Positions 8,698-20,854 of a DNA stretch of 64,000 nt are shown piece by piece. Within the stretch, counting starts at the first letter, position 1. Each line of letters opens with the position of its first letter. The notes under the pieces are model-generated. The model made no database searches and was not told the DNA's origin. It was given only the letters and a program-made list of their open reading frames with translations. The stretch is from positions 2,630,728 through 2,694,727 of the forward strand of contig NZ_SJPG01000001.1 of the NCBI RefSeq assembly GCF_007859715.1. The letters run 5' to 3'. Source of the stretch: Rubinisphaera italica (GTDB taxonomy: Bacteria; Planctomycetota; Planctomycetia; Planctomycetales; Planctomycetaceae). Both the position numbers and the translations under genes were made by a program.

Positions 8698-11028
8698 GTG
8701 CAATTATTGAGAATACGCTCATTTATTGGCATGTTGCTACTCACATCGCTGTGGAGTCTCTCAACTCTCAATGCAGAAGACCTCTCTCCGGAAGATGTGA
8801 CTTTCTTCGAAAACAAAATCCGTCCAGTTCTCGTCAAACATTGTTATGAATGCCACTCAGTTGATTCCACTGAACTGGGTGGCGGCTTAAGGCTCGATAC
8901 TCGCGATACAGTGATGAGCGGTGGGTTATCTGGACCGGCTCTAGTCCATGGGAAGCCAGAAGAAAGTTTAATCATCCAGGCACTGAGATACGATGGCACA
9001 GAAATGCCGCCTGAGGAGCCGCTCCCGGAGGCGATCATCAACGACTTTGTGAATTGGATTTCCCGGAATGCCCCTGATCCGAGAGTTCCTCAGGCGGCTC
9101 CAGTTCCTAAGCAAGAGAAAACGGAATCGGATCTCTGGTCGCTGCAACCAGTTGTCGATCACCAAGTCCCAGACGTCAAATTAGTCAATTGGCCTCGGAA
9201 TGATATCGATCGATTTATACTGGCACGCATTGAATCTACAGGGTTTTCGCCAGTCGAAGAAGCCTCTCCCCGTGTATTGGTTCGTCGCCTCTATTACGAT
9301 TTAATCGGCTTGCCTCCGACCTTGAAACAGGTCGAGGAATTTGTGACGGACTTTAATAGCCGTGGGCAAGTCGCAGTTCAGAATATCGTTGAAGAATTGC
9401 TGGCGAGCCCTCAGTTCGGAGTCCACTGGGGTAGACACTGGCTGGACGTGGCACGTTATGCCGAGTCGAATGGAAATGATGGCTTGAGTCGAAACCCGAC
9501 TTTTCCTCATGCCTGGCGATATCGTGACTATGTGATTGAATCATTCAATAATGACACGCCTTACAATCAATTTCTGAAAGAACAACTGGCCGGGGATTTA
9601 CTGCCAGCTGAGAGTGCTGAAATTCGAGACCGATATCTCATCGCGACTGGTTTTCTGGCATTGTCTGCTAAGCCTGCCAAGGCGATGAATAACGATTTTC
9701 ACATGGATGTCGTCGCCGATCAAATTGATGTTGTTGGACGAGGCTTGATGGGCATCAGTGTTGCCTGTGCCCGGTGTCACGATCACAAATTCGATCCGAT
9801 ACCAACCCGAGACTACTACGCCATGGCAGGCTTATTTACCAGCAGCGAAACAATGTGGGGGCTGGCTGGTAATGAAAAGTTGACAGCTCCACCGACCGAC
9901 CTGCATGTATTGAAAGCGGCTGAGAAGGTTATGCCACCAGAGGACTTTGTTGAAACTGTCGTGCTGCTGGAGTCGAATACTGGCAAGCCGAAAGCGATTC
10001 CGAAACCAAAATGGGAAATCGGAACGCCACTGGCGATGGGCGTTCGAGATAATAAAGAACCGGCTGACTGCAAAATTAATATCAATGGAGATTCCAAAAA
10101 GCTTGGCGAGGTTGTTCCACGGGGATTTCTTTCAGCTTGCCAAATTGATGAAGCGTCGCATTTAGGAATTGATTCCGCTACCAGTGGGCGTTTGCAGTTG
10201 GCAGAGTGGATGACTCATGAGAATCATCCACTGACTTCCCGTGTGATGGTCAACCGAATCTGGCAGCATCTTTTTGGCGAAGGAATCGTCCGCACTCCAG
10301 ATGATTTTGGGAAATATGGAGAACCTCCCACGCATCCGCAATTGCTCGACCATCTGGCTATTCGTTTTCAGAAAAATGGCTGGTCAGTCAAGCAAATGAT
10401 TCGAGAGATCATTTTGAGTCGAACGTACCAGCTGAGTAGCAATGTCGATTCTCAACTTCTCAAAGGGGATGAGGAAAATAAATTACTGGCCCGACACAAT
10501 CGCAGCAGGCTGACCGCCGAAGAGCTTAGGGACAGCATACTGTTACTCAGTGGTCAACTCGATATGACTCCGGGAGAAGGATCGCTGATTCGTCATCGAG
10601 ATATATTGGTCAATTTGGCTGGCAACCTCCATCAGCCTAATCGGCATCGCAGTGTTTACCTATGTTATTTGAGAAATTCACCTCCACCAGAACTGGCTGC
10701 ATTTAATCTGCCAGAGTTCACGTCCGTGACGGGAAAACGAGATGACAGCATTGTCCCAGGTCAGGCATTGTATCTCTACAACAATTCTTTTGTCATTCAA
10801 CAAGCCGAACAGTTCGCGAAGATTCTTTTGGATTCCGATACAACTTCCTCAGAACGAGTTAATCTTACCTTTGAGAAGATCCTGTGCCGAAGTCCCAGTG
10901 CCGATGAAATGCAGGCTTCTCTGGAATTGATCGATTTCACTCAGACAGAAACCCAGAATGAGTTGAAATCATGGAGCAGTTTTTGTCAGTCTTTGTTGAT
11001 GACGAACGAGTTTCGCTACATTGATTAG
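8698..11028 (+). CDS. PSCyt1/DUF1549/DUF1553 (PSD1) exported cytochrome protein
   Basis: A three-part planctomycete protein. After a signal peptide ending LNA comes a planctomycete cytochrome c domain (PSCyt1) with CYECH at about residue 49, then DUF1549 (PSCyt2; [22 protein letters not shown]) and C-terminal DUF1553 ([20 protein letters not shown]). I chose GTG 8698 because it gives a clean signal peptide; TTG 8656 and ATG 8731 are alternatives. With 776 residues it is at the short end of the family. The biochemical role of these proteins is not established; they are usually linked to exported catabolism. It is followed by DUF1501 and sulfatase genes at gaps of 52 and 59 bases, the classical arrangement. 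Confidence 0.9.
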   Translation: MQLLRIRSFIGMLLLTSLWSLSTLNAEDLSPEDVTFFENKIRPVLVKHCYECHSVDSTELGGGLRLDTRDTVMSGGLSGPALVHGKPEESLIIQALRYDGTEMPPEEPLPEAIINDFVNWISRNAPDPRVPQAAPVPKQEKTESDLWSLQPVVDHQVPDVKLVNWPRNDIDRFILARIESTGFSPVEEASPRVLVRRLYYDLIGLPPTLKQVEEFVTDFNSRGQVAVQNIVEELLASPQFGVHWGRHWLDVARYAESNGNDGLSRNPTFPHAWRYRDYVIESFNNDTPYNQFLKEQLAGDLLPAESAEIRDRYLIATGFLALSAKPAKAMNNDFHMDVVADQIDVVGRGLMGISVACARCHDHKFDPIPTRDYYAMAGLFTSSETMWGLAGNEKLTAPPTDLHVLKAAEKVMPPEDFVETVVLLESNTGKPKAIPKPKWEIGTPLAMGVRDNKEPADCKININGDSKKLGEVVPRGFLSACQIDEASHLGIDSATSGRLQLAEWMTHENHPLTSRVMVNRIWQHLFGEGIVRTPDDFGKYGEPPTHPQLLDHLAIRFQKNGWSVKQMIREIILSRTYQLSSNVDSQLLKGDEENKLLARHNRSRLTAEELRDSILLLSGQLDMTPGEGSLIRHRDILVNLAGNLHQPNRHRSVYLCYLRNSPPPELAAFNLPEFTSVTGKRDDSIVPGQALYLYNNSFVIQQAEQFAKILLDSDTTSSERVNLTFEKILCRSPSADEMQASLELIDFTQTETQNELKSWSSFCQSLLMTNEFRYID

Positions 11029-11080
11029 CGGGCAAATGTGACAATAATTTTTCAAACTAATATGATATCGAGCCATCATT

Positions 11081-12433
<1,353 letters not shown>

Positions 12434-12492
12434 AGTTGTGCGTATCGCCAGTTGAAGTTATCTCTCAGTGTATCATTTGATAAACGGTCAGT

Positions 12493-13971
12493 ATGAAATC
12501 TTGTCACGCTTTTCTGTTGTTGATCACCTTAGTTTGTGTCTCTGCGAACGAACTTCTGGCAAAGAAGACGAGCGAACAAAAGCGTCCACCTAATGTGCTG
12601 TTTATCGCGGTCGATGATCTGGCCTGTACGCTGGGATGTTATGGAGATCTGATTGCAAAAACCCCGAATATTGATCGACTGGCGGCCAGTGGAGTCTGTT
12701 TTCTGAGGGCCTATAATCAACTTCCGTTGTGCAATCCGACTCGGGCCTCGATCATGACGGGCTTACGGCCCGATACCATTAAGGTTTACGATCTCGATCG
12801 ACATTTTCGAGATGAAGTTCCGGATGTGGTCACCCTGCCCCAAGCCTTTCAAAACGCCGGATATTTTGCGGCTCGGGTTGGAAAAATCTATCACTACAAT
12901 GTCCCAGCCGCTATTGGGACAGATGGCTTTGATGATCCGCCATCCTGGAATCAAACGGTCAATCCGAAAGGTCGGGATAAAGCTGAGGAAGCTTTAATCT
13001 ATAATGCGGAACCACATCGAAAAATCAGTGGAGCTTTGAGCTGGCTGGCAGCTGAAGGAGAGGACACCGAGCAAACCGATGGAATGATTGCGTCCGAAGC
13101 GATCAAGCTCATGCAGGAAAGGCAAAAGGAACCTTTCTTCCTGGGGGTTGGCTTCTTTCGGCCTCACACGCCTTATGTCGCTCCCAAAAAGTATTTTGAC
13201 ATGTACCCGGTGGAGACGCTTCGGCTCCCTTTTGCACCTCAAGGGGACCGTGACGATATCCCCACTGCTGCATTCGCGCACAATTGCCCGGTTCCTAATT
13301 ACAACCTTGATGAAGCAACTTTATTAAAGGCGACTCAGGCTTATTATGCCTGTGTCAGTTTTATTGATGCTCAGGTCGGGCGATTGTTAAATGCACTCGA
13401 TGCACTCGAGTTGACTGACAATACAATTGTCGTTTTCTGGAGTGATCACGGTTATCATCTCGGTGAACACAATGGCGTTTGGCAGAAACGAACTCTGTTT
13501 GAACAGGGAGCAAGAGCTCCATTAATCATCCGAAATCCTTCTTCAAAAGGCAGCGGACCTTGCCAGCGAATTGTGGAATTTGTTGATCTCTATCCAACAT
13601 TAACGGAACTGGCAGGAATACAATCTCCAGAAGGACTGGAAGGTCGAAGTTTGAGCCCTTTATTGAATGATCCACTTTCTGACTGGGAGGGTTATGCGAT
13701 CACACAGGTTTTGCGGCCAGCCGATGATCGGCTCCCGGAGCAAGTCATGGGATGCAGTATTCGAACGGAACGATATCGTTTTACAGAATGGGGAGAAGGC
13801 AAATACGGCTCTGAACTTTACGATCATCATGCCGATCCGGGAGAATTCAATAATCTGGCGATTCAACCAGATGTTCAATCGAAGACAATTATGGAGAAAC
13901 TTCGTCCGTTATTGCGAGCACGAGCCTCTGGGAAAACTCCGAAAGTGCCTGTCAATCCAGAACGTCTTTGA
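12493..13971 (+). CDS. Exported sulfatase (iduronate-2-sulfatase-like)
   Basis: A 492-residue type I sulfatase with a signal peptide of about 23 residues. The metal site begins at FIAVDDLA (Asp41-Asp42). The formylglycine motif is CNPTR at residues 80-84, so Cys80 would be converted to formylglycine by a maturase. [12 protein letters not shown] near residue 315 gives the distal metal ligands. The general likeness is to iduronate-2-sulfatases, which cleave sulfate esters from polysaccharides; the true substrate cannot be read from sequence. It ends the PSD1-DUF1501-sulfatase group and probably acts in the periplasm on sulfated algal glycans. Confidence 0.92.
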   Translation: MKSCHAFLLLITLVCVSANELLAKKTSEQKRPPNVLFIAVDDLACTLGCYGDLIAKTPNIDRLAASGVCFLRAYNQLPLCNPTRASIMTGLRPDTIKVYDLDRHFRDEVPDVVTLPQAFQNAGYFAARVGKIYHYNVPAAIGTDGFDDPPSWNQTVNPKGRDKAEEALIYNAEPHRKISGALSWLAAEGEDTEQTDGMIASEAIKLMQERQKEPFFLGVGFFRPHTPYVAPKKYFDMYPVETLRLPFAPQGDRDDIPTAAFAHNCPVPNYNLDEATLLKATQAYYACVSFIDAQVGRLLNALDALELTDNTIVVFWSDHGYHLGEHNGVWQKRTLFEQGARAPLIIRNPSSKGSGPCQRIVEFVDLYPTLTELAGIQSPEGLEGRSLSPLLNDPLSDWEGYAITQVLRPADDRLPEQVMGCSIRTERYRFTEWGEGKYGSELYDHHADPGEFNNLAIQPDVQSKTIMEKLRPLLRARASGKTPKVPVNPERL

Positions 13972-14079
13972 TCACTTTGGCTGAATTGCCTCTGGAAAAA
14001 CTGCTCATTCATTCCTAGGATAAAAGAACAGTCCCAACGCTCGCTTTTACTGATCGCAATAAATTCAACGGAGTTTTGA

Positions 14080-15336
14080 ATGTCTTACGGATTGAAGTTC
14101 ACATGTCTGGCATTGATTCTGAGTTTTCAGACCGCTGCTGTGGCGGAAAACTGGCCCCACTGGCGAGGAGAAGCAGGTAATGGAGTTTCGACCACCGCGA
14201 CCCCTCCATCCAGTTGGTCAGACTCTGATCATATCAAATGGAAAGTGGCAGTTCCTGGAAGGGGTTCGAGCTCTCCGATCATCTGGAAAGATCGGGTCTA
14301 TGTAACTTCCGCTGAAGAAATTGATCGAAGTGCAGCTGGCTTGCCTATGTTTCGATTCGTGACCCTATGTTATAACCGCAGCAATGGTGAATTGGTTTGG
14401 CAGAAGACTGCTATCGAAGCCCAGCCTCACGAGAGAACGCATCAAACCAATGGATTTGCCTCAGCTTCACCATGTACCGATGGAACACACCTCTACGTTT
14501 CATTTGGCTCGCGCGGCTTGTATTGCTACACACTGGATGGCGAGTTGGTCTGGAAAAAAATGTTGGGCCAGATGCAAACTCGAAATATGTTCGGTGAAGG
14601 GAGTTCACCAACCTTGGCAGGCAACAAGTTGATTGTTCCCTGGGATCACGAAGGGCAATCGTATTTGTTTGCTCTGGATAAAAAGACAGGCGAAACGATC
14701 TGGAAAGTGGAGCGGGATGAACCAACCTGCTGGGCAACGCCGCTAATTGTGGAACATGCTGGTCAGCAACAGATTATCATGAACGGCGAAAATTATGCCC
14801 GTGCTTACGATCTTGAAACCGGGAAAGAATTGTGGCGTTGTGGAGGCCAGACACAACGTCCAGTCGCCTCACCCGTGCAGCTGGATGGACTGGTTATTGT
14901 TGGAAGTGGATTCCGAGGCGCATTTGTCGGAGCCTTTGAACTGGATGGAACGGGAGATATCGGCGGGACCGACAATGTCGTCTGGTCACGAGATCGTGAC
15001 ACGCCCGATATCGCTTCGCTACTCCTGACCGAAGGACGACTCTACTACTACAAAGCAAAAACCGGACTTCTCACCTGCGTTGATGCGAAAACCGGCGAAC
15101 CCTATTACAGTACAGAACGCATCGGGCTAAGCAACATCTACGCCTCACCAGTTGCAACTCCAGATTACATTTATCTTTCTGATCGCGATGGCACCACCGT
15201 TGTGATTGAGAATTCTCCTGAACTAAAAATCGTCTCAACGAACAGTCTTGGAGAAACAATCGATGCAACACCCTCCCCTGTCGATGATCAACTTTTCATC
15301 CGTGGAGACAAGCATCTGTTTTGCATCTCTGATTGA
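14080..15336 (+). CDS. Exported PQQ-like beta-propeller protein
   Basis: A 418-residue protein with a signal peptide ending AVAEN and repeated propeller blades of the PQQ/BamB type, for example DKKTGETIWKVE, DLETGKELWRCGG and DAKTGEPYYSTE. The opening NWPHWRGEAGNGVS is typical of the many planctomycete paralogues. There is no sign of a full quinoprotein dehydrogenase active site, so a binding or scaffold role is as likely as catalysis. GGAG lies 8 bases before the ATG. Its stop is four bases from the convergent stop of the next sulfatase, so the two genes are tail to tail. Confidence 0.88.
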   Translation: MSYGLKFTCLALILSFQTAAVAENWPHWRGEAGNGVSTTATPPSSWSDSDHIKWKVAVPGRGSSSPIIWKDRVYVTSAEEIDRSAAGLPMFRFVTLCYNRSNGELVWQKTAIEAQPHERTHQTNGFASASPCTDGTHLYVSFGSRGLYCYTLDGELVWKKMLGQMQTRNMFGEGSSPTLAGNKLIVPWDHEGQSYLFALDKKTGETIWKVERDEPTCWATPLIVEHAGQQQIIMNGENYARAYDLETGKELWRCGGQTQRPVASPVQLDGLVIVGSGFRGAFVGAFELDGTGDIGGTDNVVWSRDRDTPDIASLLLTEGRLYYYKAKTGLLTCVDAKTGEPYYSTERIGLSNIYASPVATPDYIYLSDRDGTTVVIENSPELKIVSTNSLGETIDATPSPVDDQLFIRGDKHLFCISD

Positions 15337-15340
15337 GTGA

Positions 15341-16837
15341 CTACGGTTTCTTTAAGTTATAAATCGAATCTATTGGGACTTTTCTTCGGGGTGCGGAGCC
15401 GTTTGGAAGTTCTTTTTTAAGACGGTCTTTCACTTCCTGATAGGCTGTTCCACCGGCTAGATTCTTGAACTCATTGGGATCTGCATTTAAGTCATACAAT
15501 TCTTCAAAGCCGTCGGCATAATGTATGTAGCGATATTGTGTGTCGGAAATCGCATGCGAAGGGGTTTGATCACTTCCGAAACAGTGTGATGTTAATGAGA
15601 GCCTGTTCGTTAGTTCTTCTGGTTTCCGGATTTGTGGAACCAGTGAAACTCCTTCACATTGTTCAGGTATAGGTAAGTCTGCCAGTTCGCACAGGGTTGG
15701 AAAAAGATCTGTCAGAGTGGTTGGTTGCTGGCAGGTCTGTCCATCGGCACTCATCTCCGGAGCATGAATGAAGAGCGGAACGCGGGTTGTCTGGTCCCAG
15801 AGACAGAATTTCTCCCAGTTCTCTTTTTCCCCGATATGAAATCCATGATCCGTCCAGAGAACAACGATTGTATTCTCTTTCAATGGAGAGGCATCAAGGG
15901 CATCGAGCAATCGGCCAAGTTGATGATCGGTATAACTGATGCATGCCAGATAGCCCTGCATAAACTTTTTCCATTGTCCGTTATCAGTGACCCATTTGTG
16001 CCAGTGTTGTCGTTCCGGAATTCTGGCATCATCGAGATCGTCCTCCCGGTGAGCTGGCAGTTGTATGGATTCCAATGGATGCATATCGAAATAGGCTTGA
16101 GGAACTTCAAATGGGATATGCGGACGAAACAAGCCCACGGCCAGGAAAAGTGGTTTCTGATGTGATTTGGAAAGCTGTTCAGCAGCCCAGTCGACAACCA
16201 TGTGATCCCCCGTTTGTTCATCAGGCACCTGCAACGGTTTGGCTCCAAATAACTGATAGCGACCGCCTAAAGGACGACCGGGAGTTAAACCTGATTTTTC
16301 ATCGGAAATCAATTCAGGGCGTGGCCAGTCTTTGGAAATGGGATCGAGCGGATCTCCACGATATTCGTCCCAGACATTCGGATCATTCTGAGAGTCTCCA
16401 GGAGTCCACTGCAGTGTATGAAAGAGCTTGCCTCCACCAACTGCGTAGTAACCATGATCTCTAAAATGTTGAGAGATGGTTGTCGCATTTTTCAGTTTCG
16501 GGGATTCATCTCTCCAGCGTGGTCCGTGGGCTTTAAACAAATTCGTATAAATTCCCGAACTCACTGAATGGACTCCTGTCATCACTGCAACCCGGGAAGG
16601 ATGACAGGCCGGAGCCGCACAATGGGCATTTGCAAAAGTGACACTCCGTCGGGCCAGCCTTTCAAAATTCGGAGTTTTAACGCCAGGTTGGTTATCAAGC
16701 GGAGAGATGTAATCGTTCAGATCATCGATCGCGATAAAAAGAACATTGGGCTTAGGCTGCTCTGCGTGCAATTGCTGGCAGCCGATAATGAACACGCATA
16801 ATGTACCAAGACATATCCGATTCATAGTTTCTTTCAT
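15341..16837 (-). CDS. Exported sulfatase (second)
   Basis: A 498-residue sulfatase related to iduronate-2-sulfatases. The N-terminal hydrophobic stretch ends IIGC-QQ, so lipid modification at Cys20 is possible besides ordinary cleavage. The metal site FIAIDDLND (Asp38-Asp39) and the formylglycine motif CHPSR (residues 78-82) are intact, as is VLWTDHGFHIGEKENW further on. ATG 16825 is an alternative start. It differs enough from the sulfatase at 12493 to suggest another substrate. It is transcribed toward the PQQ-like gene and lies just after the 1248-residue fusion gene on the same strand (51 bases), so those two may be co-transcribed. Confidence 0.9.
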   Translation of the reverse strand: MKETMNRICLGTLCVFIIGCQQLHAEQPKPNVLFIAIDDLNDYISPLDNQPGVKTPNFERLARRSVTFANAHCAAPACHPSRVAVMTGVHSVSSGIYTNLFKAHGPRWRDESPKLKNATTISQHFRDHGYYAVGGGKLFHTLQWTPGDSQNDPNVWDEYRGDPLDPISKDWPRPELISDEKSGLTPGRPLGGRYQLFGAKPLQVPDEQTGDHMVVDWAAEQLSKSHQKPLFLAVGLFRPHIPFEVPQAYFDMHPLESIQLPAHREDDLDDARIPERQHWHKWVTDNGQWKKFMQGYLACISYTDHQLGRLLDALDASPLKENTIVVLWTDHGFHIGEKENWEKFCLWDQTTRVPLFIHAPEMSADGQTCQQPTTLTDLFPTLCELADLPIPEQCEGVSLVPQIRKPEELTNRLSLTSHCFGSDQTPSHAISDTQYRYIHYADGFEELYDLNADPNEFKNLAGGTAYQEVKDRLKKELPNGSAPRRKVPIDSIYNLKKP

Positions 16838-16888
16838 GGATTATTACTCTGCCGATATTAATCTTTTTATGTCACAAGCCTTCAACTT

Positions 16889-19800
16889 TTATTCAGGCTT
16901 AGGTTTGTGATCGTGCATTTCTCCATGGTGATGTTTCATATGTTCGGGGAGGTGTTTGCCACCCGATTCCAGAAATGCATGCAGGTCCAGTATCTCGTCC
17001 TGTGTTAATACATTAATCAGACCAGTTGGCATGGGTGAGACCTTGGAAATGATCATTTCATCGACTTGCTTTTTCGGGAGCACTGTCAACGATTTTGGGT
17101 TCAGAAGATTTGTGGCGATATGATAAGCCTTGTCATCTTCTTTCATGATCACGCCAATAATCACACGACCTTCGTCGGTGATGAACTGTGTATTACGGAA
17201 CTTTTCATTGATTTCGCTGGAGGGTTCTATGATTTGTTGGAGCAACTTACGGCCTTTCAGCTTTTTGACTGATTCCAGTAAATCCGGTCCCAGGTTCACA
17301 CCATGACCTGCGACCACATGACACTGATTACACTTTGCTTTGACAAAAGCTGTCATCCCGCGAATATCCGTGGCTGCTTCAGCCGGACGATTTATGGGGA
17401 CATTTTCAAAGTCGGAAAACTTCCATTCTTGAACCGTTTTTGGCTGGCTGGCAGCGAGCATCTGTTGAGCCTCAGCTTCGTTCGAAGCGACGACCATTAA
17501 GCCATTCATCACAATCCAGTGGCCTGGGAATGTACACACATATGGATAGACACCCGGCTCTTCAGGAGCGTTAAATCGCAAGACATCGATTTGTTTGGAG
17601 CGGTTAGGGCCGACCATGGATGTATTTTGAAGGATCAGGTCCATCTTTTCACGTGGGATAAAGTCGGACTTGGCATTGCGTGGATCTTTCGCCATTTCAT
17701 TGGCAGCCATGCCGACTTCAGCCAGCGCGCCAGGTTTGACGATGACCAGATTGTGATCGGTTGCATCAGGATTTGTGAAAACTAATTTGACGGGTTGTCC
17801 CGGTTGGACGTTAAAATCCGTTATCGTGAACAGCATGCGTTCGGGAACGGTGGAGATCGTGAGAGACTTCAGATTTTTCTGCTGGTCAAATTTTCTCTGA
17901 ATTTTAGTGGGTTTCGGTTCCCTAATGACTTTCTCGCGAGCGGCCTGTCTCATAAGACGAGCTATGTCATACTCGGGATGATTTTCCCAGTAAGGACGCA
18001 ACGCTGCAGAGCCCATTGCGGTGAGGATACCGTATTCCGTATGGGCCTTCATTGGATGTTTGAAAACATCAAGCACAGCCTTAAAGGATTCTTCTGTTCC
18101 AAGGTAACTGGCTGCGATAGCCGCTTCCATTCGCACGATGGCATTGGCATCATTGGCCGCATTATTCAGTAAGGTTGCGGAATCATCCATATCAGAACTG
18201 ACATATCGCAACTGCTGAGTTGCTGCCGCCCGGGCGTGATGATCGTCACAGCTGAGTAGATCACGCAATAAATCGAAACGATCGAAACTGCCGTTACGAC
18301 TCATCCAAAGTGCTTCAAGTTGATGATGGCGATAACGAGGATCGCTCTGGTCGAGATTGTCCAGCCATGCGGTCAACTCCCGTTGAACATCTGCAGCATC
18401 ACGACTGCGTAACTCCCGTCGTACCCAATAACGAAGTCGCGATTCCGGGCGTTTGAGTAAGTCCAACAAATCTGGAATCGTCGAGGAGGCGATATCAGGA
18501 GAATCGACTTCCGGCATCACTTTCGGGATGATTCTCCAGATTCGTCCCGAGTTTCGATCGCGGCGTTCATCTCGCAGGGAATACTGCATGTGCCCTTTGA
18601 TTGGGTTGTACCAGTCACAAATATAAAGAGCGGCATCGGGGCCATAACGGAGATCGACTGGGATGAAACTCAGATTGGTCGAAAAGAGTAAGTCGCCGAT
18701 GTATTCCTCTTCGTAGCCGAAGTCCCGTTGATGCCAGCGATGAAATTCGATGCGATTCGTTGGCTTGTAACGAGCTTTGACGAAGCAGCCTTGAAGATCA
18801 GCCGGATATCCAGGGACATCGATAAATTCATGTCCACATGTTCCAGAGTAAGCCTGTAGGTCCTTTGGCCTTGGATGTTGTTGAGGATATTCAGGATCGG
18901 TTGCATGAAATGCAGCTGCATAAATCGGATGGCTGGCGACATGCTGGCCCCAGTCATCAAATGTGACGCCCCATGGATTTGTGCTGGGATAGGTTCCAAA
19001 ACTGGTTAATCGATGATCGCGTGGCTGAAAACGGAACCAGCCGCTGTTCTGCTGCCGGACTGGTCCATAAGGTGTTTCCACTTGCGAGTGATGAAAGATC
19101 GATTCGCGAAAAATGAGATCCCCTTCCGGCGACCAGATAAAGTCGTGTAAAGAATGATGGGAATCTTCCGTACCGAAGCCGGTAAGCAGAATTTCCTTTT
19201 TGTCGGCTTTCAGGTCTCCATCGATATCCCGCAAGAGTGATAATTGCGGTTGCTCCGAGACGTAAACACCTTCTTTGCCTAAAACAAATGAGAGCGGGAT
19301 ATGGAGGTTATCTGCAAACACGGTGGACTTATCGGCTCGTCCATCATGGTCGGTATCTTCCAGAACAACCAGTCGATCATTCGGCTCCTGCCCCGGATAG
19401 ACGTGGGGATAAGTCGTCGAACAACTGACCCACAATCTGCCCTGGGCATCCCAACGCATTTGGATTGGATTGGCGATTTCAGGAAACTCTTCTTCTCCTG
19501 CGAACAGATTGATCTCAAAGCGGGGATCAACCTGAAAGGCTTTCATTTCCTCGGCTGCGGTCATCCACTGGTTAGCTCCGCGTGATTCATCAACAGGAGG
19601 AAGTTGCGGCAGTTGACTGTCGTCGACTGTAATCTTTTCAGTTTTGCCCTGCATGAAATTCCAGATGGCCTGATCTCGATTTGCGACCATCAAATCGAAA
19701 TTTCTCATCGCCGGGAGGAAGTCGAGATAGCCGTAGGTTTTATTTCGACCACCTGTGTAGTAGAAGGTATTGAGAGGACGAAAGCGGCGGAAATACTGAC

Positions 19801-20635
19801 GGTTCTTATCAATTACCGCCTGCCTGAGAGACTCATTGATTTGTGGAGCATCAATTCCAAATGTTTCTTCAAAGAGTAGTCCAGATATGAATTTGTCACC
19901 GGCTTCATTCAGATGCACTCCATTTATCGTCAGATCGGTTTCAGGATCTGACATTGCCTCTGTCGATTTTGCATAGAGGTTCACAAACCCGACTTGCTGC
20001 TCTTTGGCAACTTCCTGCATGATGGCGGTGTATTGTTTGAGACGATCATTATTCAATGAGGCGGCATTGACTGCAGAAATGTCCTCGTTGCTTGTTGGTG
20101 ATACGAGAATGATTTTCGGAGCCGACTGGCTATTGTAAGCCTTCGATTTGAGATTCTTCAGATACTCAGATAATTGTTCTCGAAACTTATTGAGACCATC
20201 TTCACCGGCAAAGGATTCATTGAATCCAAATGCGGCAAAGATGACATCTGCTTTTTCATGGAGCAGGTGCTGTTCGGTGTCGGCAAAATTATCGGGACGT
20301 GGTTGCAGCGAGATTTCATCAGCCGACCAGGCCAGATGGCGAACTTTGAGTTGATGCTCCGGAAAATACTGATGCAGCATCGATTCAAAATGTCCGAAGT
20401 TCTGATTGCGTTCGAAGAGCGTATTGCCAATCAAAGCAATTGAAGTATGAGGCTTCAAACTCAGAGGCAGTGTCGTTTCAATCGGAGTCGCCTCTTCCGG
20501 ACGGGGAGCGGTGTTGGCGTAAATGCCAAATCGATCGAATTGATTCTCGCTCGATTCATTTTGAGCTTGAACACGCAGATGGCTTGAAACGAAAATAACG
20601 CAGGTTAACAGCAGAAAAGATTTTGCAAACTTCAT
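16889..20635 (-). CDS. SGNH-propeller-HEAT-cupredoxin-cytochrome c fusion protein
   Basis: A 1248-residue exported protein of the PVC-type heme-binding family. In order: signal peptide (about 1-24); SGNH/GDSL-like domain (about 40-270); dehydrogenase-type beta-propeller (about 355-720; WVSCSTTYPHVYPG, WGVTFDDWGQ); HEAT-like helices (about 720-890); a type 1 copper domain with putative ligands His961, Cys1034, His1039 and Met1043; a c-type heme at CNQCH (1102-1106); and a histidine-rich tail. The SGNH part has GNT where active hydrolases have GDS, and NGVH where DxxH is usual, so it may be inactive. The propeller presumably oxidises a sugar-like substrate and passes electrons to copper and then heme; this is inference from domain order. 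Confidence 0.88.
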   Translation of the reverse strand: MKFAKSFLLLTCVIFVSSHLRVQAQNESSENQFDRFGIYANTAPRPEEATPIETTLPLSLKPHTSIALIGNTLFERNQNFGHFESMLHQYFPEHQLKVRHLAWSADEISLQPRPDNFADTEQHLLHEKADVIFAAFGFNESFAGEDGLNKFREQLSEYLKNLKSKAYNSQSAPKIILVSPTSNEDISAVNAASLNNDRLKQYTAIMQEVAKEQQVGFVNLYAKSTEAMSDPETDLTINGVHLNEAGDKFISGLLFEETFGIDAPQINESLRQAVIDKNRQYFRRFRPLNTFYYTGGRNKTYGYLDFLPAMRNFDLMVANRDQAIWNFMQGKTEKITVDDSQLPQLPPVDESRGANQWMTAAEEMKAFQVDPRFEINLFAGEEEFPEIANPIQMRWDAQGRLWVSCSTTYPHVYPGQEPNDRLVVLEDTDHDGRADKSTVFADNLHIPLSFVLGKEGVYVSEQPQLSLLRDIDGDLKADKKEILLTGFGTEDSHHSLHDFIWSPEGDLIFRESIFHHSQVETPYGPVRQQNSGWFRFQPRDHRLTSFGTYPSTNPWGVTFDDWGQHVASHPIYAAAFHATDPEYPQQHPRPKDLQAYSGTCGHEFIDVPGYPADLQGCFVKARYKPTNRIEFHRWHQRDFGYEEEYIGDLLFSTNLSFIPVDLRYGPDAALYICDWYNPIKGHMQYSLRDERRDRNSGRIWRIIPKVMPEVDSPDIASSTIPDLLDLLKRPESRLRYWVRRELRSRDAADVQRELTAWLDNLDQSDPRYRHHQLEALWMSRNGSFDRFDLLRDLLSCDDHHARAAATQQLRYVSSDMDDSATLLNNAANDANAIVRMEAAIAASYLGTEESFKAVLDVFKHPMKAHTEYGILTAMGSAALRPYWENHPEYDIARLMRQAAREKVIREPKPTKIQRKFDQQKNLKSLTISTVPERMLFTITDFNVQPGQPVKLVFTNPDATDHNLVIVKPGALAEVGMAANEMAKDPRNAKSDFIPREKMDLILQNTSMVGPNRSKQIDVLRFNAPEEPGVYPYVCTFPGHWIVMNGLMVVASNEAEAQQMLAASQPKTVQEWKFSDFENVPINRPAEAATDIRGMTAFVKAKCNQCHVVAGHGVNLGPDLLESVKKLKGRKLLQQIIEPSSEINEKFRNTQFITDEGRVIIGVIMKEDDKAYHIATNLLNPKSLTVLPKKQVDEMIISKVSPMPTGLINVLTQDEILDLHAFLESGGKHLPEHMKHHHGEMHDHKPKPE

Positions 20636-20792
20636 CTGTGCAGACTTCTTTCGGAATGTTTTTCGATTCGTTAAGAATCGATGTCACCAAATAGTGGCAT
20701 GTGTGTTCGTTGATGTATGAGAGTCTGCATCCTAATACAACGACTTCGCAATTTCATCTCTTCGGGGAAGAAACGACGAGACGTATTTCAAT

Positions 20793-20823
20793 AAAAAAAC
20801 AGAGCCACAAATTTGTGGCTCTG
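20793..20823 (-). terminator. Rho-independent terminator
   Basis: CAGAGCCACAAA at 20800-20811 and its exact inverse complement at 20812-20823 form a 12-base-pair palindrome. On the minus strand it is followed by seven T residues (20799-20793). It lies 31 bases after the stop of the His-rich lipoprotein gene and so ends the metal-efflux operon. A short T-run on the plus side is too weak for a confident two-way call. Confidence 0.85.
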
Positions 20824-20854
20824 TTTGATCTATTCCAAGATTATTGCTCAGGTA

